In this document: positions 12,668 through 26,000 of the stretch, in pieces
How positions within the stretch are numbered: position 1 is the stretch's first letter
Layout: each line of letters begins with the position of its first letter
Assembly: GCA_016801845.1 (NCBI GenBank)
Contig: CM028923.1
Span: forward strand, 14,310,679-14,374,678
From: Polydactylus sextarius
Taxonomy: Eukaryota > Chordata > Actinopteri > Polynemidae
Reading direction: 5' to 3'
Length of the DNA: 64,000 nucleotides
Program-made: the position numbers and the translations under genes
Notes under the pieces: model-generated
Seen by the model: the letters and a program-made list of their open reading frames with translations, nothing else
Told to the model about the DNA's origin: nothing
Databases searched by the model: none

Positions 12668-13330
12668 ATGTTTGTTTACATTTACATTTAGTTATTCGAC
12701 AGATGAGTCCATCCAAAGTGACATACATATATAGTAAGCATTGAGGAAGTAAACAAGGAAGTAAACAAGTGAAGAGTATGTCCTCAAAGGAGACAAGTCT
12801 TTAACAGATTCTTGAAGATAGGAAAGGTCTTCCCTGTTCTGGTAGCATTTGGGAGCTCAATCCATCATCAGGGAATAGCAAATAAGAATACTCTGGGCCT
12901 TGATTGTCATGGTGCAGGGGTGACAATGGCAGATGATGTTCCCTGGAGGAACACAGTAGTTCAGAAGTAGTACAAGACTGTATGGCTAAGTTGGCCATAC
13001 AGTTGACTATATAGCTAAGAGATAGGTGCAAACCAAGTCACTCTGTAGGCAGCATGGGTGACTTGAATTTGATTTGAACAGCCATGGAGCTAGTGGAGTT
13101 TAATGGGTGCCACCCATGGATCATCTGGATCATCTATAGGCTCTTGCTTCCAGAACAGTATTGCAGTTGCCAAGAAAGAAGATAACCATGGCCCCCACCA
13201 AGAGTTAATTGGCATACTAAGTCAGAAAGGTGTCATTTTTCTTATGTTGTAGAGTGTAAAGTGACCTGACCAAAAGGCGGTTGCAGCTTGGTCAGAGGTT
13301 TTGATGAAGAGAACGCTTGGCATGATGAAT
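12668..13330. repeat. Decayed common teleost repeat, about 0.66 kb
   Basis: It begins with TTTACATTTACATTTAGTTA followed by TTCGACAGATGAGTCCATCCAAAGTGACATACA. This is a diverged form of the widespread fish motif ACATTTAGTCATTTAGCAGACGC followed by TTTTATCCAAAGCGACTTACA. Later parts (GCAGCATGGGTGACTTGAAT near 13050; GGATCATCTGGATCATCTAT near 13118; TTCTTATGTTGTAGAGTGTAAAGTG near 13238; GGTTGCAGCTTGGTCAGAGG near 13279) also match the rest of that repeat as I remember it. There is no intact reading frame. It is an old copy. Confidence 0.6.
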
Positions 13331-13907
13331 ATTTGACTGAATGAATAAATTACTTTGGGCTCAGATGAGTTGTGTTGATTTATGGTTTAGATATTTCTTT
13401 CGGGTCCAGAGATATAGTTCAAAATAAGTGAGAGCAATTATAATGTAGTCATAGACATACTTAAGAACTAATCTGAAAGACGAGTGAGTGCACATATGGC
13501 TCAAATTGCTCAGGTTGACTCTAGTCAAAAATGATCAGGCCGACTCAAGACAACACCATGAGTGGGTAGACCAGATTAGGAGCTTTGAAGTGGCTTATGT
13601 AATAGATTGCTTTGCTTCATACTTCTGTAGATGGAGGTTAACAAAAGGAAGAAGCCTTATCAAAAAACTCCCAATTCACTTACCAGTAATGTTGTAAAGC
13701 AAATGCAGTCAGTGGAAAACAGTTCAGAAAGTCAGAACTTGCCATTGGCATCAGCATCAAGGCTGTTTATCCTACGATTGAACATTACCATTACCATACC
13801 ATTTTGGGTTGTCACTGTGGAGCACAAGGAAGCCAAATATTAATAGTAACTGCATGAGTGGAGGGAAGGGGAATGAACACTGGGAACAGACGGGCTCTGT
13901 AATTGCA
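13331..13907. other. Intergenic, nothing recognised
   Basis: AT-rich sequence with only short unsupported frames. Confidence 0.6.
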
Positions 13908-13985
13908 GCTCACATCTGGGTTTAGACCCAGAAACGTCTTCTTAATAGGGAGACAGTACTAACCATTGCACCATCACCTGCACCA
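13908..13985 (+). repeat. Possible remnant of a fish dispersed repeat end
   Basis: The stretch reading CTGGGTTTAGACCCAGAAAC, then a short gap, then ACAGTACTAACCATTGCACCATC resembles the common fish repeat segment GGATTCGAACCCAGGACC followed by CAGTGCTAACCACTGCACCACC. It is diverged by several substitutions. Confidence 0.4.
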
Positions 13986-14789
13986 TAAAACAAAGACATT
14001 TTATCATTTATGTCTAGACAATGCCCCTTTGTCTATTCACCCAAATCTTAAAATTATTTTATCACAAACAATGAGTCCTTTACTGAAATTGTTAAGGAGC
14101 CCAAACATCTTATTCAGTAACTTTAGAAAATATTTTCCCCTCTGAGTTGTCACATGGATATTGGGAGAGGTTGATTCAATCCGTGAAGATTTTGAGGAAG
14201 CGCTCCACAAAACTTTGTGGTGTGTCTCTTATGGTAGAGAAACGCTGAAACCTGAAAGATTTCACAGGCTTTTTTTTTTTTTTTTTTTTTTGGCCTGACC
14301 ACAGGTCTTCCATTTGTGTCTCTAATGAATAGGAACAACCTCTGCCCCTTTCACCAGCTTACATTCACTCAGTTGGCACTTTTCCAATTTTAAACCTAAA
14401 CCTTTTTAATGAGTATTTACTGAGACTATGTACCACAGTGTGTTCCTGCACTTGAGCATTTCCAACCACCCTGATTACTTGCCCCAATTACTTGATTACT
14501 TTTGTTGCTTGAATGCAGTCTACGACCTCACTTCTGGAACTCATGGATATTATGGATAAACTGTTGCTTCAACTTAACATGCTTTGGTGGGCCTTTACTG
14601 CAACCACCTTCAGCTTATGTTTGTTTGTGAATCTTTCTGTCATCAAATTTGTCTTGAAATAGTAAAACATATGCATGCGCATTTGAGGTGAGGTCAGGTT
14701 AACTGACTTTACCAATATATAATTGTCTATACCTTTGCCTTGGGAAGCTCTTTGTTTGGTTTCACTATATGCAGAACTGCAACTTTAAA

Positions 14790-14860
14790 GGTTTCATAGC
14801 TCAGGGGCAACACATTGGTCTTGTAAACCAAGGGTTGTGAGTTCAATTCTCATTGGTGTT
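14790..14860 (+). pseudogene. tRNA-Thr(UGU)-like pseudogene
   Basis: The block GGTTTCATAGCTCAGGGGC, then TTGGTCTTGTAAACCAA (14815-14831), then GTGAGTTCAATTCTCAT (14837-14853) follows the tRNA-Thr(UGU) layout. The 5-bp anticodon stem TTGGT/ACCAA is intact with loop CTTGTAA (anticodon TGT at 14822-14824). The T arm GTGAG/CTCAT with loop TTCAATT is intact apart from one G-T pair. The D arm lacks its GAGC 3' strand and the acceptor stem has mismatches and several G-T pairs, so a working tRNA is unlikely. There is no A-rich tail after it, so it looks like a decayed tRNA gene copy rather than a full SINE. Confidence 0.65.
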
Positions 14861-14861
14861 T

Positions 14862-17800
14862 TCTGTTGTTTTCAGGTATACATTGCATGTTGTCTAGCCT
14901 ATGATGATCTCAATGCACTTTAAGTACTATTTCAAACAGACTACATATAGTTTATCATGCAATATTGTAATTTAGAAATCAAACTCAATATTGAAAAAGC
15001 AAGTGTTTTTGCAGCTTTCTGTAGTTCAGGTGGTGGCACAGGTTGTCAGCTAATTGTTATCTACTCTAAAAACACTATACAAATACAATTCATTTACCAC
15101 CACAATCAGATTTGCTGCACTTGGCTGAATCTGCTTTATAAACTTTATAAACTTTTTAGCAATAGTTGCGCCATAAGTAAACACCAGTGACCCAATTCTA
15201 TTGGCAGTCATACACATTCATGCCATATCAGTGTCTCCATCACTTTGACAGGCTTTGGATCATCTTGTTCCTTTATTTCTCTGTATATTTCTTTTTCTGT
15301 CAGTCTGGTAAATTAATTTTCATTTCATACATCCAAAGAATCTTGTTCCACAACCGGGCAAGCCTTTCAATATGTTGCCTGAAAGTCTTATGTGGCCTTT
15401 TTGTTCTTGGGTGTTACCAGTGAAGAAGATAGTAAACAGATGTTTTCACCTTTCCTATTGCACTCTTAAAGGTATCATTTGATTGTAGACTCTGAATGAG
15501 GTTTCTATATGAAGGAAATATTGTTGATGTGATCATTTGTAAGGTTTCTGCAAAAAGTGTTTTCAGACCAAATGTGAAACAGGCTTTTGTGTGTCAATAC
15601 ATACAAAGTCAAGGCAAAGACATAAAGAGTTGTAAATTCATTATTTGTAAGGAGACACACACCCATTTACCATAATTGTGAAAGCTGTGTTGTAAAAGCC
15701 TATGAGGGTCGCTGACATCAACCAGAATGAGAAAATGTAGGACCAGCTTATGATACAATTTCTGTACTTCATGAAAACAGCTCAAGAAATGAGAAAGCTT
15801 GGACAGAAGTCAGAGAAGAAGGGCAGGAAAATATGAAAATATGTATCTGTTACTTGATTCCATAGACAAAGGTCACACTCCTATTGACTGTTAAGAGTGA
15901 ATGTTTTTGGACTGCAGATATAACACTCACATTAATAATATGGGGTGAAAATTCAGTTGGTGATTTTCTGGATACACCTTGATGATGACTATCACATGCA
16001 TTGACACCTTTCTGGACCTCTTATTTATCAAATGCTAATTCAGAATTTAGAATCATCCCCAGACCTTTTTATCAGCTTCATTTATCATTATTGGCTTATT
16101 GGCAGTCAATCATTCAATTATGCCCCTGAAAATAAACCGACTCTAAATAGCTGTAATTGCTAAATGATTAATGCAATGTTTTTATTAACCCCCTTGAATA
16201 AAAGCTTAAAATCTACATGTCAGTCTTTTCTTGATAGCTACCACTGTACAGAAGCATATGTCAACCACTGCAGTAGTTTACAGAGGCAATATTCTAAAGT
16301 TTAAATGTCCAAATACTAATGAACATGACTGTAGTTTCAACTAAAGCTGCTGACAGCATGTTCTGTCAATGTCCATGATTACCCAGACCATGACTAAATT
16401 TGGACATGGTTTTTGTGAGTACTTTACATAGATTTTTGCAATGCATTGGACATCTTTTCACCTCCATTGTATTGGTGTGGATAAGCATTCAGAGATACAA
16501 TGGTAGAATAATTTCAGAACTATTTGAAATAAGATTTTTTAAGGTCAATGTATCCTTCAAAGTTAAGCAGAAGAGAAGTGAGTTTTCAGTATATTCAATT
16601 TTTAAGATAAAATATATTTATATCACTGTATTTGCTTAATTATCAAACTGTTAACAATACCTAACTTTCAGTTATATTTTGGTAAATGCTTATGATAAAC
16701 TATGGTAAATGTTGGTATGTATGGTAAACAAAATACCCAAAGTTTCATGGAAACACACCTTCATCTATCTCCATATGTTGTAATAGTGCAGACAAACATC
16801 ACACTGTGTTGCATCATCCCTGTCACCACAGAAAACATGGCAGTAATGATGTCAATTTATCAGCAGTAGGACTGAGGGGTTAACATCTGACTCCAGGGCA
16901 GCTGAGCTATAATAACACATGACACATGTCTGCCATTAGTGGGAGTTCTTCTTATGGTAGCCCCACTTTCTTTTAATTTGACTCGGCTGTAATCTCCATC
17001 TACTGTGAGTGTTTTCATCTACTAAAGGACTTTCAACAGCTTGAGCCTAATCAAAGAGTTTCTCTCTCTTCTTTGTGTCTGTGGATAAGGAAATTCAATT
17101 AGCTTAATTGGCCTGGATATTATGTTCTGTAATGTGGTGTCGACAAACTTCACAGGGCACTTTAGAAGCACCTCACTAATGAGAGCAATAACTTTAATCC
17201 AAATGTTTTACCTCGACATTCCTGATGATTCTAAATTGAAATCCAGGTAATTAGTTGAAATAACCCACAAGGAGATAGATGGCACCCCCTTCTTGAAGTC
17301 TGCTAATAGCAAAGTAGGAATGTGTTGCGTTTTCTCTAACTCTGTGTGTGACACATGACAGTACAGAAATAGAAAATCCACAATTTTTTTCTTTTACTCT
17401 GACAAGATGAAAGCCTATTGTGTTTTTAGAGCTGAACAAAGGATGGATTTGAAAAATGGGTGAAGATCTCATTTGAATGGGAAATTTCAACCCTGAAACC
17501 AAGGCTCTTCACTCTGAGGTTTTTTTCTCCATTTCATTTTAACAAATCTTAAAAAATGACAACGGAAACAGTAAATGGGGAAATGATTGCACATTTGATC
17601 AATCATATATCATGTTTTAGCATATATACATCTTTCTGGTGCCTGGTTTGAGTCATGAACTTAATGTTATATGCTCCAGTAAGCAGAGTGACTTATAATG
17701 CATGTAGAGTATGTAAAGTATGGGAGTGTAAACTTTAGTCATATATGAATAGATGTTATTGAGAAAACATTAAAACCTCGAGTAATGACAAGAAAGACAC

Positions 17801-18040
17801 CACACTCACTGGTAACACAATAAAACTGTATTACATTTGTGCTTAAAATTATTACAATTACAGTATTTACAAGCGTTGTCCTAAAAATAAACATCTCATG
17901 CTGGATGACACATAAAAAGAAATCATTGTACAATAGCAAGCAAAAATGAATATTTCTTTTATGTACACCCATAATTTACAAATTAGAGAAGGATCTTTTC
18001 TTTTCTGGGTAAGAAATGGCACCGAGCGAGCGCTCTTGCA
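14862..18040. other. Intergenic, downstream of the lmo3 poly(A) site; no gene seen
   Basis: AT-rich, with no supported exon. The segment about 16860-17250 has complex sequence with TTAATTGG-type motifs and could be regulatory. Otherwise nothing was recognised. Confidence 0.6.
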
Positions 18041-18044
18041 CACA

Positions 18045-19940
18045 CTCAGATGCCGATATTTATTATAGAAATATCAATGGTTTGTGTGTCTGAAAAGGAT
18101 GCAATTGCTCTGCAGCAAGAAGCTGTCATGACCGAAGTGACTTGCATGTTAATGTGGTCGACCTGTTGGAAATTACAGAGCCATCCTCAACGTAAGCCAG
18201 TGACTGAGAAATCAAGTATGACCATGTCAAACAATGCCAGATTTTTTTGGACAACTGGTGATGCACTGAATGCTTATCAAATAAATAAGTTTACAAAAAA
18301 GTAACCAACCCCCCACGTTCCCAGACCAAGCCCCCCACACAGACCCTTACAACTGCTACAGAAACCTGCCTCCATGAGAATCTCCCCATGTCTCAGTTTG
18401 ACCAGTGTGAAAGCCAAGTTTTAATAAATAGAAAGACTGTTTCCAGCAAAAAAAAAAAAAAATACACAGCCTTTCCGCGCAAGAACAGATCCTGGAACAG
18501 CCCAAACCCAGGTTCACCCCCAAATACTGCTGAAAGTAGCTCTGACGGAATGCATTTTGAAAGATAGTCTCACACAGCCAGGTGTTTACAGGCATTAAGT
18601 CTGGTCCATAATGTTTAAAGCCATTTGAATTGTGTTTTTGTTTTTTTTCCCTCTCTTTTTGGCCACTAGGTGGCTGTAGAACAAGCTGAAAATATAACAT
18701 CTGACATACTGTACTATCAACACATCGACGAACGCTTTCCTATTTACATCCAGACAAAGACCAACTTTAGCATCTCTGGAGTTTGTGTTCCTTGATGATT
18801 AACTCTCTTTTTAGCTCAGGTTTGGTAAAATATCTGGCTCTTTAGCTGCATGATGCGCTGCAGGAGGGTAAAAATCTCAGAGCTGGAAGTCGGACAATGA
18901 CTTCCTGTGGCTTCATCTCTACCAGAGGTGCATTTCATGTTAGAAATAATGATATTTATACCGATTGATGCAGCTTCAAGATTTTCAAGAGCTGATTTTG
19001 ACCAGCAAATAACTTTGCATTGAGAGTTTGACATTCAAAACTGCCAATCACAGGTTTACTTGTTGATTTCAGAATGATGCAATCATATAAGCAAACCTAT
19101 GTAACATTAGTCATCATGGATCAATGGTGTTTGAGTGATATAATAATAATTTATATTGTGATCAGCACTAATAAATGTTACAGTCGAATTGTTGTTTAGC
19201 ATGTCGATATCCTTGTGATCAGCTTTGGAGTCTTGCAGGTTCTGATAGGACTATATGGACCAGACCAAGTCCTGTGAGACCAAGTCCTTGACCTGAAGAG
19301 GGATCCACATGTTCTCAGACTTGCAGACATACAACCACACAACCACGCACTCACACACGGCAACAAATCAGTCATCCGAAGGTGTCATTTCTCTTCAGTT
19401 TACATTCACTGTGTTTTTAATCTGATATCATACAGTAAAAAGGTCTTTATCGCAAAATTACATTGATTGACAATACCTCAGCGTATTTTAGATTCAAGTA
19501 GAAGTTGTTGGACTGTGCAGTCAGACGGGACGCTGTCTGTCCTTGTCAGATAAAATGAGACAAGTCTTGTTTTTGGGGTGGGTGATTTTTTTTTTCCAAC
19601 AATGGGGGTCACATGTTGGTTAGAAATTGCTCTGTTGGTCAGAAGGAAAGAGGCAGCATCCGTCAGTCACAAACAAAGAAATGGACAAACATTTTTTTTT
19701 TTTCATAGCTGCAGTTCACTGAATGCTTCCAGGGCCTTTCCCTGCCACACCGGCGTCTCTATGGCTATTTTGTACAGCAGAATATGTCCCCTCCCCAGGG
19801 AGGCTTGCTTAGTTATGTACATGTGGGGGACAGGAGATGGACAGGAGGCAATAGTGCTTTTTGTTGTGTGATTGCAAGCTCTCCGCCAGTCTCTCTCTTT
19901 CTCCCACTCCTCCTCTTCCTCCGCATCGCCCGATGAAGGG
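18045..19940 (-). other. lmo3: lmo3 3' untranslated region
   Basis: The interval from the stop codon to the predicted cleavage site is about 1.9 kb and contains no supported open reading frame on either strand. It is AT-rich with several poly-A/T runs (for example 18449-18463, 19586-19596 and 19691-19702). Other possible upstream poly(A) hexamers of the ATTAAA type are seen on the minus strand near 19415 and 18418, so shorter 3'UTR forms are possible. The extent is inferred from sequence signals only; RNA 3' end data would settle it. Confidence 0.65.
18058..18063 (-). terminator. lmo3: lmo3 polyadenylation signal AATAAA
   Basis: On the minus strand AATAAA is followed by ATCGGCATCTGAGTGTGTGC. 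That gives a CA cleavage dinucleotide about 8 bases after the hexamer and a GU-rich downstream element (GAGTGTGTG). The hexamer, CA and GU arrangement is the standard vertebrate cleavage and polyadenylation layout. It is the best such arrangement I see in the 2 kb after the stop codon. Confidence 0.65.
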
Positions 19941-20046
19941 TCAGCGGACCTGGGGAGCGTAGCCCTCCTTCATCAGCCCCTCCTCGTAGTCCGTCTGGCA
20001 CAGGATCATGTTGTTCTTCAGGAAAAACTTGTCTCCCACACAAAAC
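19941..20046 (-). CDS. lmo3: lmo3 core exon 4: end of LIM domain 2, C-terminus and stop
   Basis: The acceptor is a long pyrimidine tract ending TATGGTGCAG, with its AG at 20048-20047. The first exon base completes Arg111 as AGG. The next 34 codons end in EEGLMKEGYAPQVR followed by TGA at 19943-19941. The final LIM2 ligands Cys127 and Asp130 are present, so both LIM domains are complete. The C-terminal tail KEGYAPQVR is diagnostic for LMO3; LMO1 ends in a different tail of the type LNGTFESQVQ. All three reading-frame joins are consistent and there is no frameshift or internal stop, so this is an intact, probably functional gene rather than a retrocopy or pseudogene. The reading frame on the opposite strand here is only a shadow. 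Confidence 0.97.
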
Positions 20047-21747
20047 CTGCACCATACAAAGAGACACAAGAGAGGGTGGGGGGTTTACATAAGCATCAAA
20101 GACAAAATCTCATCATTAGTATTGAGCTGTAGGCTAGCGGGCCCAGCCGGCTACAGTGCTAGCTTCCTGACTGTAGTGCAAAATCTCTACCTTAGCTACC
20201 GTAACCCCCCCAGCCCCTTTAGCTGCAACGCAGCTCTCCTCTAGGAAACAGTCAACTCAATTACAAGGGGGGAAATGCAGGGCTTAGGGGGTGGTTGTTA
20301 GTTTGAGTAGAGGTGTGTGTGAGGAGGGGGCTCTGGTGTATACGAATGGAATTATCTCTGTTTCAGACCAGGGTTTCTTTCCACCTGCAGCTACTACAGA
20401 AACCCCCACCGACCACGGCAATCCTGTCCTGCTCCAGCCGGGGGGGGCTCACAGTTACGCTTGACCTTTCAGCACAGCACCAAGTGGAGATTATGTTGAA
20501 CATGTAAGAGTGGTAACACTTCGCTGTATTGTCCTGAGGGCTGCTTATCTCCCTCAATGTGCAGGTTGGACAAGGTCGGGGGAAAGCAGCGGTGCCAGTG
20601 TTTACCGGGGGGAGGTGGAGCTGGGGGTGAGGGAGCGAGTGGAGGAGGGGGTGTAGGGACAGAGAGTCTCGGCTCCGTTTGACTTCCCCTGGATGTCAAG
20701 TCTGCTAAGTTCAGTTGCTTGGGAGTTGCACATGGTGGATTCGGCTCTCGGTACCTGACGAGCTCAAGCTGTTTGTAACATTTATTCAGGGCTGCGGGGC
20801 AGATTGAGAGCATGATTCATTACATCCACTTGGGACCAATTAGCAGGATTCAAATACACCGTAGGTATTGGCACAAAATACTAAAAAGCGTCGAGAATGG
20901 CGTGTTACTTGAAATAAAGCCAAATGTTCTGAGGAGGAGATGACATTTATTTTGAAAGAAATGTATGCTAATGGTGCTAAAGACTGGAAATGAAATGAGA
21001 ATTAACAACAAACTCCTCATCTTCCTATTGTTACAGATGAGGGAATCAGATGTTTACCTGTAGGCCTGAGACCAACTTTTCAAATAAGTTAAAAAAAAAA
21101 AGTGAATTATCTCAGTCATGGCTGACAAATAGAAACTGTGCACAGGATAGTCTCATTTAACCAGCAGCTCAAAATTTAGCTTTGTGTGATAGAACAGTTT
21201 TAAGCTGCGATGCATCATTTGTCCAACACATCTGTTTAATTCCAGGATGCTCGTACACCTTTATTAGCAGACTAAACATAGACAACTCATATTCATTCAT
21301 CCGGGTCGTGCAACGCACAGATTGGTGAAATGGTGTCATTCACTCCAATAAAAACATCCTGTTTAAATGACATGTTCTCTCCCCGAATCTATTAGTGTCT
21401 GTCTTTACTGACATGATGCCAATTCCCACTTAGCCTTTATTTTTTTTTTTTTTTTTTTTTTTTTACACCTAATTCTCTCCACCAGTAGTATCTGTGTCAC
21501 CCTCTTTGTCATCCTCTTCCACCCTCTCTTTCTTCTCACAGTTCTCATCCCTGCCCCTGCACTTATTTCACACAGCCAAATTGTTTCTGCTCGGTGAAAT
21601 GTCAACAGCATATGTGACATATGTGCGCCAATTATGATGAGGGTATTACACTGGACCCATCACAGCCATGTCTAATAAAAAGTCCTTGTGATGCCCTAGT
21701 GTTTCCACTGTCTTAAAAAAACAATTGAGGGACCCATCTTTCACACA

Positions 21748-21773
21748 TCTCTCTCTCTCTCTCTCTCTCTCTC
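21748..21773. repeat. (CT)n microsatellite
   Basis: A pure CT run inside lmo3 intron 3. Confidence 0.95.
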
Positions 21774-21925
21774 CTAGATAATGATAAAAATTGAAATTCA
21801 GCTAGTTGGTGTTTCTTGCTGCTGATATAATAAATACAGATAATAATTTACAGTCTTATATGCAGCAGTGTTAATGGTGAAAAGTTGAAATGGAAAAAAA
21901 GAATAACAGAGAAAATCAGTCAACA

Positions 21926-21927
<2 letters not shown>

Positions 21928-21982
<55 letters not shown>
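21928..21982. repeat. (TA)n microsatellite, 55 bases
   Basis: A pure TA run and self-complementary. About 20 bases downstream lies ATTTTGTAACAAAT, which recurs next to the (TA)n tract at 55305. Confidence 0.95.
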
Positions 21983-21985
<3 letters not shown>

Positions 21986-22991
21986 CTTTTATCTTTTTAA
22001 AAAAATTTTGTAACAAATTTTGTCTAAATTTTGTCATATTTTGTCCATGTTGAGATCCTGTAGAATGATGACTCTATCTGATTGGTCATTAGTTATTTGA
22101 AGTAGTATTTAAAGGACTATCATCAAGGTTGCAAATGGCATAGTTTAGATACAAATCTGATCTATAATGTTTACATTTTTGGGAATGCACATTGGTGCAA
22201 TTAACACATCAAAAACCAATTACACATAAAGCGTGTTGACCCACCATGAGCATCAATAATAGCTTTGGCATTAGTCTGATTACGTGTCTACGTACTGTAT
22301 AATCAGACCAAATTACCATTGTATTTCACTTCATTCACTCAGTCCACTGTTAGTGGATTTCTGTCTGAGAGAAGATTAGTTTTGTTACGCCCTAACGAGT
22401 CTTAGCAAGCATCATTTGTATCCCACGAACCTCATTTTCAGTTTACACATAAAATGAAGCAGTAGTTATTTCTCTAAATAAACTTACAGTGTAAAGCTGA
22501 AAACTGGCAATTCTTTTTTAGCGGAGCTCGACATCTATCCATTTTTAATCCCACCTACAAAGCTGCCATTGGTCAATTTTTTTTCTTGCAGTTGGAGGAG
22601 GTGGTCGTTAATGAGCACAACACCAGATCTATTTAAATTTTCAAAAAGGATCTTAGCTACGGGCAGTGAACCATGCTGGCTAGTTTAAATGCACCTCGTC
22701 CCTTGGGGGAAACACTGTCTGATTTTGTGTACCATTTCAAATCTGAAATGCTTTAGCAGGTTTTTTTTAGGCTACCCTCTTCCGGTGTGGCCATTTTAAC
22801 ACATACAGTGCAAAGAAAGGAGCCTTTATTTGTTTTTAGAAGATATATCTTATCGAGTAGATTATTAGAAGCATACTGATGCTGCTTGAAAATTTCAAAT
22901 TAGTCCACAATTAACCACAACATTTTCACATTTATTAAACTATACATTACTTTCTTCTCTTCTCAGATTTTTCCTTACTGCTCAATCCTCA

Positions 22992-22992
<1 letters not shown>

Positions 22993-23055
<63 letters not shown>
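22993..23055. repeat. (TA)n microsatellite, about 63 bases
   Basis: A pure TA run in lmo3 intron 3. Confidence 0.95.
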
Positions 23056-23057
<2 letters not shown>

Positions 23058-26000
23058 TTTCTAACTTTACAGTTTGTCAGCTTCTGCTGGCGCTGTCTTC
23101 CCTTCTGTACCTGTACTGCCTTCACTTTCTTCCCTCCATCTTCCTTCCTTTACTTAGAGGTGACTGTGACTAATGAGTCTTTAGAGACCTATTGTTGTAG
23201 GAGGAAGAGAAAGAATGGCTTCCACAGGCACACACTTAAAAGATGTATTGCGATGCCAGCTATTTGCCTCGGGGGCTCGTGTTAACTAGAGTATTCACTT
23301 TCCACTCAAATGAAGAAACAGGGAGATTGTCAAAGAGAGAAAATAGTCTCAACTGCACCAAATCTAATTACTGTTAGGATACATACAGGTTCAGAAACAC
23401 TTGGCCCTATGACACTGATGCTTAATTGTAACGGTATGTTGTAAATCTTCTCTGGCAGATTGCTGCCGGGCTACCAAACGGCAGCAGCACAAGGACACAC
23501 TGAAGATGAGTTTTACTTTAGGGAATGTAATGTAGAAAATATGATTTCGCATTTGTGGATGAGATCGACATTTTTTATTTATTTTGTAACACCCACTGTG
23601 CTCTGATGTTTCATCTATGATGCTTAGCACTAACAGATGACATGTTCCTGAAACTGCTAGCCTCTAGCATCTTGCACTTTCATATGCCAATGGTATAAAA
23701 CACCACAAAAGACTCGTCAATAGAAATATGGTGGAACTCCCAGAAGAACACTACCAAGAAAACCAAGCAGCACCTCTACACTCATTATGTACCTCTCTGA
23801 CCATGACACCAATAAGATTGTTCTGATCAGCTACATTACAACAGTGGAGTCTGGTAAGGAAGGAAACATGACTTGTTTGGAGTCCTTGACAGGGTTTAGT
23901 CTTTTATCTGGGGGATTTTTTCAGGTGTGAGGTGAAACGTCTTCAAGGAGGTGATGGACGGATGAACAATCCCAAGACATAATATCTCCATGCTGGCAAT
24001 AGCACCCCTTTTACCCCAGGTATACAGGTATATAGCACAAGTAGAACACAAGTCGTTATGTTTCTTCTGTAAAGTATCCATTCTGTTGAACACAGATAAC
24101 TGAAATATATATATTTAGTTTTTTTTGGCTAACCCAGTCTAAACCCTCTCCCAAATGCAGTCTTTTACAACAATTTAACTCAAAACTAATGATATGAAAA
24201 CAGCTTGTGAACTCATGATGATGAGACCCTCACTGATGCAGCTTGCATCTTTAAAAAAGCTGAAAATGTATGAATTGCCTATTAGTTGATCTCCATTTCA
24301 TTTTATTTATATAAAGTTTGTCAGTTTTACTTTAAATTGTGATTTTTCTCCACAGTGCAGGATTATGTTGCTGAATTGTGTTCTCTACTAGGCTGGCTGC
24401 ACAGGCTGTTGAGTCCTCAACACCAATCATACACAAAGTGACAACTGTGTCCCTTATTGCCTATTAGGCCCCTGTCTAACAAGCCTTACTCGTGACACAC
24501 AAGGCACCAGTGGTTCAGCTTAACTGTGCTGAAACCAATTGGTGTCAGTTTCTCCTTCCAAAGCTCCAGTACGTAGCCTCTTCCTTATATCAGCACTGAC
24601 CTTCCCCTGCACTGTCACCCATCCTGCTCTCCTCTGCTCCTCTCTACTCTAACCTTCCTACAGCCTCCCCAGACTGTGGCCTCCAGCTCATCAGGGGGAA
24701 ATTGGGCCAGCACTGGCTAGATGATGAGGCTGGACGACAGCCCCATCGATTAGCTGTCCCCCAGGGCTGATCTGTGGCTAACTGCTTGCTGGATGGAGTC
24801 TCATATCACTTTCCTTATTCCCAACACCCCCCCCACCCTAACCCAACACCTCCCCTCTCCTCAGAATCAGCTCCCCACCCCTTTGACTCTACAGCTATGG
24901 TGGTTCTTGCTTTCCTCTGCTCAGGTAGGAAAAATAACAGGTCTGACTGGTGGGAAGGTCACATCGGTAGATTTATGTCCAGTTTAACAGAGTAAGGCCA
25001 CAGTGAGTGCAGACATGAGCAATCAGAGCCAATGTAGGATCCTATATTTTCACTGATAGACCAGGGACAGGAGCTATTCACTCCCCTCAGCTTGATACCA
25101 TTTCAAAGTCATGCACAGAGTGAAGAAAGAGGCCTTTTCTTCTGCTTTATGGCAGATACACAAGTAAGATAACTGGTTTGGCTGCTCCATTTATCTCATT
25201 CTGCAGGCGTCTTTCATGGAAAGCAAGATTGGTGACAATTTGATGGTGATGGGGACAAAGAACAAGAAAGCAGCCACGGGTCATGATCGCAGTGACATGT
25301 CCACTCTCAGCTAACGGAACAGATTTTTTCACCTTAGCCCTGCGCTAATTAGTCTATCATTTAAACAAGCTCTCTTAGTAATGGCTGAGCTTGGCAATGA
25401 CCATTAGTGAGTCCCTAATGAAATCTGAATAATCACTGACTTTGGGTTCTATGGGATCCAGTAGAGTGGATAAAATGCATAGCTGTGCGAGTGACTGTGG
25501 ATGTGTATGTATGTGTTGTGGGGGTGAATGTATGTTCATACTTGATTGTAGCAACTCAACCTTCGCAAACATGGGCTGCAGCTGACCTGCAAGAGCAATG
25601 GATAATTACACCAGCTGACCCCTGGTGACCTTGCGATTGCCTGCTCTGTTTATCAGATTTCACATTTTATGACAATGTTCCACAGAGAAATCTCTGGGCC
25701 ATTTGTGAGATGGATTAGATTGCTTTATCGAAGGGCCCGTAGGGGGGGTGTGGGATGTGTGGGGGGAGTTGGGTTTTCATGTTTGTTTGTGGCTGGGAAA
25801 CGAAGGGGGTCGAGCTGGTATAGACAAACAAGGGAGGGGAGGGGGTCAGATCGGTATGCCAGACAAAGAACAAGAAGCCTATTTCCAGGACGGCTGCAAC
25901 AAGATGTTGAGAAACTATTCGGGGAATCTTAAGTGAGATGTGCTGATAGATCACAGGCTGCGGCTGAGAAAATTTGTAAAGGTCATTCTATTAATCAGGA

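Noticed and set aside
14790..14860. Functional tRNA-Thr gene
   Set aside because: The D stem 3' strand is missing and the acceptor stem is mismatched.
1..18000. Exons of mgst1, the neighbour of LMO3 in mammals
   Set aside because: I looked for MGST1-like peptide segments in the open frames and saw none.
19813..20067. Minus-strand frame overlapping exon 4
   Set aside because: Out-of-frame shadow of the lmo3 coding exon.
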